A stretch of DNA of 64,000 nt from Ophryocystis elektroscirrha (Eukaryota > Apicomplexa > Conoidasida > Neogregarinorida > Ophryocystidae), in NCBI GenBank assembly GCA_030141585.1, contig JAQIFP010000023.1:1-64000 (forward strand). Reading direction: 5' to 3'. A program made the position numbers and the translations under genes. Below, in pieces: positions 52,476 to 64,000 of this stretch. Each line of letters opens with the position of its first letter. Within the stretch, counting starts at the first letter, position 1. Under the pieces are notes generated by a model. That model did not search any database, was not told the origin of the DNA, and saw only the letters and a program-made list of their open reading frames with translations.

Positions 52476-52849
52476 AATTTAATGGGACTAGCTTATATAC
52501 TTAAAGGTCCAATAAACTATTCACTAATTTTAATTTATATGTAAAAAAAAATAAATTACATGAAGATAAAGAAGTCGGGTGTTTTGTCATAGCAACAAAT
52601 TTAACATGTTTTGTGTTATTTGTTGTCTTTATCTTTACATTCGTAGTATATCTTCGTATAAAAATATGACAATATAAATACAAAAAATTAGAAATACTAA
52701 TATCTTAAAAAATATTGTCTATCAACTGAACGTCCCTGCAATTTTAATTATTTCGTGATTATTAATGATTATCAAATTATAACTAGTTTTTTGCTTTTTC
52801 TGTAATTATTGTATAAACAGTTCATCGACCTTTCTATTATGAAAAAGAA
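52476..52849. promoter_or_regulatory. Divergent promoter region phosphofructokinase / HRD1-like
   Basis: 374 bp between divergent start codons. A 60-codon minus-strand open frame (52501-52683) shows no family features and is probably chance. No promoter element can be named. Confidence 0.35.
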
Positions 52850-53827
52850 ATGCGCCAGATAGCTGCACATATATTATGCTGCATATTGTCGTTAAACATA
52901 ATTTATTTTTCAGTGTTTCAATATAAAGCGATAATTCTGCCATCTGCCTGGTATTTAATATTGTTATTTTTTCATATGCGGCATTAGCATTTTCATAATA
53001 TTATGGATCTGTGAGCTCAATTTACTTTTCCTAATTCACAATGGTTTAACTTACTTATTCATGGGGAAACTTCGTGAATGCATAAGTCTTCCTGCTCAAA
53101 AAAAGCAGTTCTATCATTGTGTATGTAAACCCCAAAACAGTGCAAATATGTATTAGTTAAATTTTATAATATTGATATCTTTAGCATGTCGCCCAGGTAA
53201 GAAGAAAGCATTTTTCACTTATCTAGATATTTCTAATATCATCTGGTGGGCTCTGTGGGTATTTTATTTTGTCTTGAATAAAATTATTAATTTAGATAAC
53301 ACCTATTGGGTTTTTCCGCATTGGATTCAATGTAGCCTATTCACAATATTACAGTCCTTATTTTTCCAAAGTAATTAACTTGTATTATCCATCACAGTTG
53401 TCTATATGTACCTTTTTATAAAAACAACGAATAGTTTATAATTTAAAACATATAATGTGTAGTATAGATAATATGTCTTGTTCATTGCGATAAATATATG
53501 CTTATTGTATACTATGAGGCTAAATTATATACACCTGTAAAATATATATACATATATATATATATATATATTTATAAAATTAATAGAATATACATAATTC
53601 ATATATAACGATAAATGATTTGAATAACAAATTAACTTTATTAATTGAACATGTTACGAAAGCTCCATATTATTTTTGTATAGATTATATTAAGTGGATT
53701 ACTATCATCAGTATATAATTTATTTCTCTAGTCATTATAATATGAAATTAGCTGTATAGACAATAAACTCTAAAGTTTAATACATATAGTGCTTACAACG
53801 AAGTTTTTACGCATACAACTTTTTCAG

Positions 53828-53860
<33 letters not shown>

Positions 53861-55604
53861 TATATGAAATATGTATATACTTAATAAAATTTACATATAT
53901 GTAATTTACTTTATATATACTTAATAAATATGTTCAAGAAATGTTGATGAGAAATAAGTATAGCTATATAAAAAATGCTTAGCCTATATTTTTTACCTAT
54001 AATTGTCAAAATAATTAATTGATAGTTTTGGATTGATTAATTTATAAAATTATGATTAGACTGAGAATACAAAAAAGAACATATTAGTACTTCTGTACAT
54101 GTTCACTTTACACGTACTACTGTTTCTTACCTTATGTTTGGGTGTTATCTTATTCGAAACTAATTCTATTTCCGCATATATCCTTTTTTTACTCGAAGTA
54201 AATGTATTTGCAATTAATATATATATACAGCCAATATCAACTATTTTAGAAGGGGGAAATTTTTTTATTTGCTGCATTTTAGATCCAAACAATTCACTTA
54301 AATGCTCTAAATTTCAATCTCCAGCATTACAAGCACATAAGCATAATTTTATATATTTTTTAATTTGGTTAAACGAGTTTTTTGCGAATATTGCAAGCTT
54401 TGCGCGTTGCTCATGCATATGGATAATGTCAGACCATTCTCAAATTTTCAATATAATGGATGTCATCATATTCAGTAATTATATATATACACTCTCATGC
54501 TGAAATAGTTAAATTTAAATTTTCTTACAATCGTGTGGTTCATTTGGTACTGTAATTGATGAAAGTTTTTCAAGCTTTAAATTCTCTCAGATTCGAAGGC
54601 TTAGGACATTTCAGATGTTAAACGCCTCAATTGACAAAGAGTTTAAAACTATTAGACTGGTATATATAAAATTATATGTGCAATCTCTGTTAATATAAAA
54701 TATACCAAAACTTGTATTCAATATATATTGTATGTTCATTTCTGTAGTTTTTAAGATTGTTTAATTTGAATAATTTACATTTTCAATCTTCATATATATA
54801 TATATATTATATTATACAATTATGATATTAAATATGGTATTTATTGTTGCACTTTAATATATCTTATTTAAGTGGTTTTCAATTTTTTATAGATTGAGTA
54901 TAATGCTCATATAAACTTTGTAGTAAATTCATTATGTTTAATTTAATGAATATATATACAAACAGTTAATTTTTATTATATATAGAATGGCTTAAATCTA
55001 AAATATAGATTATATTATGTACTACACATATTAAGTATGCATAAACTAAAGCATTCTCAATAATATATAATATTACTAATATTGCACTAACTACTCTTAT
55101 TTATAACCAAAATACTTATTTATATATTGTATAATAAATAAATACTACAATTTTAGACTGAGAAAGGAATAGAAGAAAGTATTCATAAAACTAACAACAA
55201 AATTTTCTTTCTAAATGCAATCGATTATTTGTATAGTACTGTATTAAGTTTATTTGGTAAATAGTATCGCTAGAAACCTTCTATTATAGAGAGTTCTAAG
55301 CAATTAGAAACATCAACATGCGTTGTTTGTCGGGATGTTTTGATTATTGCTAAACAATTACCTTGTAAACACTTAATACACTCGTAATATATGTCAATAA
55401 CAGCTATTTATCTCAGTTATTGTTTGAGACAATGGTTTGATTTTGAATTCACTTGTCCTATATGCCGTGCACCTATTTTTCCATCTAACGTTGAAAAGTA
55501 AGGTCAAATTGAATTAATACAGCTACAGAAACTTAAAATCAATTCGTGAAAACAACTTAATTATGAGTTTTAATCATGACTTTGAAAATTCTTACTACGC
55601 ATAA
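52850..55604 (+). CDS. HRD1/synoviolin-like membrane RING E3 ubiquitin ligase (ERAD)
   Basis: ER-membrane E3 ligase that ubiquitinates misfolded proteins for proteasomal destruction. Exons include 52850-52950, 52988-about 53130, about 53184-53370, 54088-about 54500, about 54590-54658, 55157-55251 and later ones. Several hydrophobic helices precede the RING: around 52870-52990, LLFLIHNGLTYLFMGKLRE, NIIWWALWVFYFVL, TLHVLLFLTLCLGVILF and FIYFLIWLNEFFANIA. The RING-H2 is assembled from two exons: CVVCRDVLIIAKQLPCKHLIHSYC, then FTCPICRAPIF, with ligand spacing C-x2-C, C-x-H-x2-H-x2-C and C-x2-C as in HRD1 and gp78. A linker like IRRLRTFQMLNASIDKEF precedes it, as in HRD1. The C-terminus is either PSNVEK at 55500 or, if a 25-nt intron (55498-55522) is spliced, extends to 55604. 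Middle exon borders are tentative. Confidence 0.78.
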
Positions 55605-55720
55605 GATTTCTCTTTGAATAACAATTTTATGTAATTTTTTTTCGAGTTTATTAATTACTTCAAATTAAGAATTTTTGCTATATACAATTTGCTGATGTCT
55701 AAAAAGGACTGTTGACTTAA

Positions 55721-57525
55721 ATGAGTCGCCCAGAGCATCAAGCACCGCCTGAAATTGTAAAAAAAAAATTATTTAAACTATCTTTTAGTATTATAATGAA
55801 ATAACTGCTGCGAAATATACAGAAAACTCACATATAGGCCAAATACAAGCATCTTTGGCAGATAGAGCTTTAGAATTAATCTTATTACCACCCGTATTGT
55901 ATATATTTGCACCAATAACTTTAAGTTAGGATGAAAAGTGCTTGATTCTTGACATTGGGTGTGGTTCATGTTTAGCAAGTGACAGAATAAGCGAAGCAGG
56001 TCATGATTGGATAGGCGTAGATATCAGCGCTGCAATGCTCGGTAAATTATAATTACGTCAATTATTTATCTATTAGTAGGTTATTTTATAGACAATTATA
56101 TGAGATACTTACTACAAACAAAAAATTAATACATCTGTTTATCAATAATATTTATAATGATAATTAATTAATAATTTCAATTAAAACTTTAGTTTAATCT
56201 GTATTTGTGATACATACCATTTATCTTTGACATCTTACTATTCCTAAGATAAAACACAATTATGTTGCTAATAGAAGTATAAATGTTGAAGTTATGTTGT
56301 AATTTTATATGCTAACTCTAAACTTAAGTCTAATGTACTTAGATACAAAGTAATATTATTTCACAAACTCAATACTTCATTTTTTTTTCTAAATCTGTTT
56401 TACTATTTGTAGATGTTGCAAGAAAACGTAGTGTCGAGAATGACCTTATTTTAGCTGATATAGGACAAGGTAAATCAATTTTTAAAATATTTTTTCAGAT
56501 TTACGATTTCACAGACCTGGACTTTTTGATGGTGCTATAAGTATTTCTACTATTCAATGGCTTTGCAATGCCGACAAGAAATCACACAATCCCTACAAAC
56601 GTTTATTATGTTTCTTCAAATGGCTTTACAACTCTTTAGCACGTGGAGCTCGAGCGGTAACACTTTTGTTGATTATAAATTACTAGTTTCTGTATATTGC
56701 ATATAAAAATGTATATTTAATAAACGTATATATAGTAATTTTAAACCAAATATTTTATATTATGCTTATGTCCATATATACATGATGATTTAAGAACAAA
56801 TATCCACAACGCTATTTTACGAAGTATAAAATTTATATTTAGTTTATAGTTAAGTATATATAAAATATTTCAGCTGAGTTACCAAGCAACAATGAATTTG
56901 GTCCACATTAGCGTAGTTAACTATATATAAATTAATTACTCATGTAATTTACAAAGAGTATTCAAAATATTCTTTCAAGTTTATAATCGAATTACGATCT
57001 ATTAAGCATGTTTTATTCTTCAAATAATATCCCATCAAAATTACATTAAGTCCACTGTATATTAATATTGTTTTGATTATGTTAATATATTAAATTTGAT
57101 GATTTATATGATTTCTTATTATATCAAACTATATATAAAAAATTCTTGCTTGTTAGGCTCTGCAATTTTATCCAGAGAATTCAGAACAAACTGAGATGAT
57201 CAACTCTGCTGCCTTACGCTCTGGGTTTGGTGGTGGTTTAGTGGTAGATTTTCCTCACTCAACACGAGCGAAAAAGTTTTTTCTAGTGATTTGGGCCGGT
57301 TATTCAAACATACCTCCCTCTTTACCTCAAGGTTTAACGGGTGACGATGACACCCAAATCCACGTCGGTGATCGAAAAAAAATAAGAAATAAGCGTACAA
57401 AAGATACTAAAAAAGTAAAAGGTCGAAGTTGGATACTTCATAAAAAACAATCGCAAAGAGAAAAAGGCAAAATTGTTCGTCCTGATACCAAGTATACTGG
57501 TAGAAAGAGAAAAGATCGCTTTTAA
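55721..57525 (+). CDS. BUD23: BUD23, 18S rRNA (guanine-N7) methyltransferase
   Basis: SAM-dependent enzyme that methylates one guanine in 18S rRNA and aids 40S maturation with TRMT112. Six exons, 55721-55756, 55789-55893, 55930-56041, 56413-56469, 56499-56656 and 57157-57525, close to 278 residues (human 281). The N-terminus [16 protein letters not shown] is near-identical to the family start. Motif I is ILDIGCGSC (residues 53-61), then [39 protein letters not shown] and [11 protein letters not shown]. The last exon carries [21 protein letters not shown] and the basic C-terminal tail expected for rRNA binding. Three introns are 32, 36 and 29 nt; the 29-nt one sits between family-conserved blocks. 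Confidence 0.96.
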
Positions 57526-57693
57526 TATTTCAGTATCATTTTTTTTTTATTATTTAAATTTTTTTTTTTCGATTTATAAATTTTTTTGATATATTGTACA
57601 AAGAAAAAAAAAATGTCAAAAAGTTAATTCAAAATTAATTTGTTGTGATTTTTCATTTCTAAATTCACCGGAAGAATTTTTGGACCTAAAAAA

Positions 57694-58010
57694 ATGAATT
57701 CTTTTTGTTCAATCTTAGTGCCATTGGCAAAACTTGTTCTAGCAAATTTACAATCTAGCTCTGAATTACCAATACAAACTGAATTTGGTGACTATGCAAT
57801 AAATACTGCAACTACACCGTCATGCAACTGCGCAAATATTTTGACTGCAATTACGATATTTTTTGCTGTTGCTATAGCTATGTTATTTCGTTCTCAATGT
57901 AATAATACTCATATGCATATTAAATTTCAGATGAACGTAACATATTAGTTAACAAGTCTCAAAATTTTCATGAGCATCAAGATGGTGATAATCAGCCTAC
58001 GAACGTGTGA
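57694..58010 (+). CDS. Small single-span membrane protein, 94 residues
   Basis: Two exons, 57694-57898 and 57931-58010, separated by a 32-nt intron, give 94 residues. The chain begins MNSFCSILVPLAKLVLANL and has a Cys pair (PSCNCANI) just before one strong membrane helix (ILTAITIFFAVAIAMLF). It ends in a short polar tail (HEHQDGDNQPTNV). No family is recognised. The splice keeps phase and removes a downstream stop in the unspliced frame, and the gene fits neatly between BUD23 (168 bp upstream) and the convergent transporter (49 bp). It could be a tail-anchored or small organelle membrane protein. Moderate confidence that it is translated. Confidence 0.55.
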
Positions 58011-58059
58011 TTTTTTTTTGGCTAAAACTTATATGTAAATACAATAAAAAAGTAAAAGT

Positions 58060-60460
58060 TTATGCTTCTTTTTCAAAGTAAGGAGAGTCTTCTAACGAAC
58101 GGCCTTTCGTTTCCTTTATCATTGTGTATACAAACAAAGACGTTAGTAAGGACGTTATTGAAAAGATAAGAAAGTTGATTTTTAACGGCAAAAATTGAGC
58201 AGCAAACACTATAAATATTCCTGCTATCCAATTACAAGCTGTCGCAACTCCTGTAGCAGTTCCTTTTATATTTAAAGGGTATATTTCAAATAAATAAACC
58301 CATAATACTGGTCCATAGGTTGACGAAAAGAATATGATAAACAGCACGGACCTTAAAAAGCACATCGTTATATCTTAATTTAATAATAAAAAACCATGTA
58401 GATAGCTAAATTGTAATTGAATAAATAATTTAAATGACTACATTTTAATTTAATTGTAGATATAATTGATTACACTGGTTATATAATATATACTATATAT
58501 CAGAAAAATCATTTCACAGTAATATATAACATATATTTAGTAATAAGAATTATAATAATATTAATAGTATTTTACCCGCCTATTGAAAGATATGTGGTTA
58601 TTGAAGCACCGGGCTTGATCCATAAATAAATTACAGAAGGTAATATAGAAAGACCCATACCGAAAGTTCCAAATAATAATAATGTCTTTCTACCTAGAAT
58701 ATCAATAAGCACGATTCCTGGTATGGTTAATAAGAAATTAAGACCCAAAATGACAATAGTTGCAATTGTTATGCTTGTTGGTGATAAGTTTGCTGTTTTC
58801 AGAATGCTATTACTAGATGCAATGAAAACTGTTATTCCCGTGAATTGTTGTAATGCTGCTAAAGCGCATCCTATAAGAATAACTTTTCTATATAAAGGTG
58901 TCATAAGAGCTTTTCTGAAAGTTAAGTCGTTTTTGGATTTTTTTTCCGCTTCTTGTTTTGCTTTTATTATGGCAGAAACTTCCATTTCAACATTCGCTGC
59001 AACCCATAATTAATCAAAGCAATTTATTTCCATAATCACTCATATGAGTATATATATATATAAAACCGTACACTAATGTACTAATTAAATGTAACTTATA
59101 ACTTATGACAAATATTACGTTTATTATAAAGAACTCGCAATATTTTTTTGGCTTCTTGCGGATGATTATTTTCGATATAATAATGAGGCGTTTCAAAATT
59201 CATGACAAATATGAAAAGGTAGAAACTAATTATAACCGGTATATATCCGAAACCAAGCATCAAGCGCCACCAAATTCTAGAATTCATATCTAACATAAAT
59301 CGTGTTACTTATTAAATGTCGGAAGTTCATAAGTTGCTTTATCTATTTCTCCTGTAGGTCTTATAGGGAATCCAATTAGAACGGCAACGAATATTCCAAA
59401 AGTCAAGAAAAGTTGATGAAAACCCCTGTTTGATTTATTACTTAGGAAATTTAGCTGGATTACCCATAAAACCCTCTACTTGACACTGGAGACATTTCAG
59501 ATATATATATAGGTACAATTACGGATACTACTCCAATTCCATAACCCACAATAAGTCTTGCCCATATCAATACGGCTACTGAATCTGCTACAACTGATGT
59601 TGTTATTCCCACAGAAATAACGACCATTACAAGAAGTAAAGCCATTCTACGTCCTATAAATGAAAATTTACCTCCTGTTGTTGATCCAGCAGCTCCTCCA
59701 ACAAAAACAGAAACACTGGTTAGTGCTTTGTATAAAACAGCTTTAGAACAATCTAAATAACTCAAACAGAAATTAAAAAATGATTTGCAGTCAAATTTTT
59801 TGTAGTTAGAAAATATAAGCTACATAAAAGATTTATTAAGAAACTGGTCTCAACAAATATTCAAACACAGATAACTAACTTTATAAAGTAACTATCTTTT
59901 TATAATTGTTTAAATGAAATGTAATCAAAAACGTACTCTATACATACGTTGGAAAAATATACATTATTCTATTATATATTGAATAAATTGTACTATGAAA
60001 CACGTTAATATATCCGTATAATTTTTCAACCATAACTGAGCCAATTTATACCTCTATCACCGGGTAATTCACACCAGCCTAAATCCAGAGCTATGGTGTC
60101 TAGTGATGTGTTTAATAAAGCAATATTGAAGCCAAATAAGAAACTGCCCAATGAAGCTGTAAGTATTACTCGAATAAGAAAGCTGAAGCAACCACAAAAT
60201 AAAAGTTCCAAGTAAGATGGTCGCCTTTCCGTATCAAAACCTCTAGACTTTAGTATCCCAAGTGGAATTTTAACTTCATTTTGTTTAGCTGTGTAATCAT
60301 AAGTGCGTATTTGAGATGGAGATAAATAATTGTTATCTTGAGGCAAACTGTCTACGTCGGACTCTTCATTAAAACCCCCCGGATCCAATATATTGCTATT
60401 TCTCATATTCAATAGTTTCTGCTCAAAGAGTCGGTTTTCATTTAAATTATTATTTTGCAT
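58060..60460 (-). CDS. MFS sugar (hexose) transporter
   Basis: Twelve-helix sugar porter importing hexose across a membrane, probably the plasma membrane. Six exons, 60031-60460, 59464-59752, 59309-59425, 59119-59276, 58576-58996 and 58060-58351, close to 568 residues. A cytosolic N-terminus of about 100 residues precedes helix 1. Family signatures: SLGSFLFGFNIALLNTSLD in helix 1, GRR after helix 2, ARLIVGYGIGVVSVIVPIYISEMSP, QQFTGI in helix 7, GRKTLLLFG, YGPVLWVYLFEIYP and the closing KETKGRSLED. The usual PESPRY after helix 6 is ETPHYY here. A WC...C loop after helix 1 resembles apicomplexan hexose transporters. The exon 1/2 join requires the TAG acceptor at 59753-59755; nearer ones break the frame. 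Two introns are 32 and 38 nt. Confidence 0.93.
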
Positions 60461-60571
60461 GTAAAAATTTTTAGTGTCAAAAAATTTAGATAGAACGATT
60501 TATGCGCTTGTATATTAACGAGTATTGGTTTCTCTGTTCACGTTTGACCTTCAGTTTTTAAAATAACTAAA

Positions 60572-62688
<2,117 letters not shown>

Positions 62689-63600
62689 TTATACGTTAAT
62701 ACTTTTGGGAGTATGGGGAATACAAAAATCTAAATTATTGGTTTTATTGTATACTTTTTGATTTGGTGAAGGCGACGGGTTATTGTCATCGGTCGATTGG
62801 AATAATGTAGGAGAGCTTTTATTATTCCAGAAGCTGTTATTTTCTGGTGTTTTACTGTTATAATCCAATAAATTGGCTAATTGTAAGTTAATATCTGTGT
62901 TTAAATTGTTTATCGATGATTTTGTGCGGCCAACTACTGCACCATTTTCGTCACTTCCTTGCATATTATAGGTTAATATATTTGAAATTGCAGATTTCAG
63001 GTGTTTTGAATCATCTACTATACAGATACGTAAATAAAACCATGATTTTATTGTAAATATGTGGTTTATTAATAGACTATATATATATATATATAATCTG
63101 TTAATATATATAGTATATATATAGTCTATATACATATATTAAAACTAATTATTTGAAGAGAGTATATTTGAATTTTGTAACTTACGTGAATGACCGGCGG
63201 ATTTCGGAGAGTCGTGCTCTGAAAGAAGACGCAAGTAATTGGTGTATACATTTTCTAAAGAATTTGTGTATTCAGAGCAATCGTTAAAATTGTAAGGCTC
63301 GATATTTTGAGCCCAATTTGGTTCTCGCTGAGAGTCATCAATGCTAGAATCCGCTATTTAAAAAATTAGAGATATGAAATTATTTACGTATAACGCTAGG
63401 CCAGGAAGAACCTATTTCTGGTTCCAGTTTGGAATCAATTACGTGCCGAGCTGCTTCAGCAATGTGGTGAAGCAATGCTGAAGTATGCTTGGTATAAGAG
63501 TTCCTGGAAGGTTTTGCCATGCCATATTTTGGTGTTTGAATTGCGGACGAATGAGACACTAAATACTGGTCATTCCTATTGAATTTCTCTCCAGGTATAT
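62689..63600 (-). CDS. Unknown low-complexity protein, 3' exons only (continues off window)
   Basis: Three exons in consistent phase: 63388-63600, 63186-63353 and 62689-63014, joined by introns of 34 and 171 nt. The 5' part lies to the right, beginning with an acceptor CAG at 63601-63603; I could not find the preceding exon inside the window. The visible 235 residues are polar (Ser, Asn, Asp), with one likely helix (HTSALLHHIAEAARHVIDS), YTNSLENVYTNYLRLLSEH, LNTDINLQLANLLDYN and a tail ending HTPKSINV. There are no membrane segments or recognised domain. Confidence 0.6.
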
Positions 63601-64000
63601 CTGTATGCTCAAATAGCGCTTGATTTTAATGTAAATTATTATTGATACTATTGTGAATACTTGAATTATTTGTTTTTTACAAAATATACTTGTGTTGTTG
63701 TAATTAATAAGTTTTCCAATATACATTTCACTATTATCTTATTGAAACATTATTTTTCTTGCGTTTTCTATATAATTACAGCATTTGATTAATATACTAC
63801 CGTGAAATTGACTCTGCCAGCTGTCAATCCTTTAATTTATATATATAACATATACTATACAATATAAAATATATTATACAATATAAAATATGCTATACAA
63901 TATATATTATTATATATATTATATGTGGATACATTATGTTATAATAACCACATATTATATGTATAAGCTGCAATATAATTAATATATGAGCAATTGATGA
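63601..64000. other. AT-rich right edge with TA repeats
   Basis: From about 63835 onward the sequence is almost entirely A/T, with tandem TATACAATATAAAATAT-like units (about 63850-63920) and TA dinucleotide tracts. It is probably an intron or 5' flank of the minus-strand gene. No coding region is supported. Confidence 0.5.

Noticed and set aside
52501..52683. 60-codon minus-strand open frame upstream of phosphofructokinase
   Set aside because: Short, without family similarity or good splice context, and located in the expected promoter interval.
59740..60031. Frameshift between the first two transporter exons
   Set aside because: The nearest acceptor breaks phase, but the TAG at 59753-59755 restores it and brings together the WC...C loop typical of related transporters.

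Overview
This is an AT-rich, intron-dense eukaryotic nuclear segment that uses the standard genetic code (TAA, TAG and TGA all end genes) and GT-AG introns. The gene content points to an alveolate, most likely an apicomplexan. The markers are a PIP kinase with N-terminal EF-hands, a double-length fused pyrophosphate-type phosphofructokinase with a decayed second half, and a sugar porter resembling the apicomplexan hexose transporter. The species is not identifiable from this window alone.

Layout, left to right: EF-hand/PIP kinase (+, 536-5482); filamin-like/coiled-coil protein (-, 5485-9767); divergent A/B-type cyclin with Gln-rich N-terminus (+, 11488-13408); proteasome beta-6/PSMB1 (-, 13462-14876); ribosomal protein eL29 (+, 15233-15649); SPO11 (+, 15788-17752); RNA polymerase subunit RPB12/RPABC4 (-, 17969-18233); a large Ser/Asn-rich, helical protein of unknown function (+, about 18724-26157); two unknown proteins (-, 26219-27117 and 27380-28939); cytoplasmic dynein 1 heavy chain in 30 exons (+, 29110-48939); fused phosphofructokinase (-, 48900-52475); HRD1-like membrane RING E3 ligase (+, 52850-55604); BUD23 18S rRNA methyltransferase (+, 55721-57525); a 94-residue single-span membrane protein (+, 57694-58010); MFS sugar transporter (-, 58060-60460); TRM8/METTL1 tRNA m7G methyltransferase (-, 60572-62276); and the 3' part of an unknown gene (-, 62689 to beyond 63600).

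The genes do not form one pathway. They are a housekeeping mix: cytoskeletal motor, glycolysis, sugar uptake, protein turnover, rRNA/tRNA modification, ribosome, RNA polymerase, meiotic recombination and cell cycle. Two architectural traits recur. First, introns fall into two size classes, with a very tight class of about 29-39 nt (shortest well-supported about 26) mixed with AT-rich introns of 100-900 nt. Ten of the 29 dynein introns are 30-38 nt. Second, convergent genes are packed tail to tail: 2 bp between PIP kinase and its neighbour, about 50-60 bp at three other pairs, and an actual 40-bp antisense overlap of the dynein and phosphofructokinase coding ends. Divergent pairs are spaced 170-500 bp, with one 1.7-kb gap.

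Exon-intron models were assembled by hand from splice signals, reading-frame closure and family motifs. Where all exon phases close and the protein matches a known family end to end (dynein, PIP kinase, SPO11, PSMB1, BUD23, METTL1, the MFS porter, phosphofructokinase), confidence is high.
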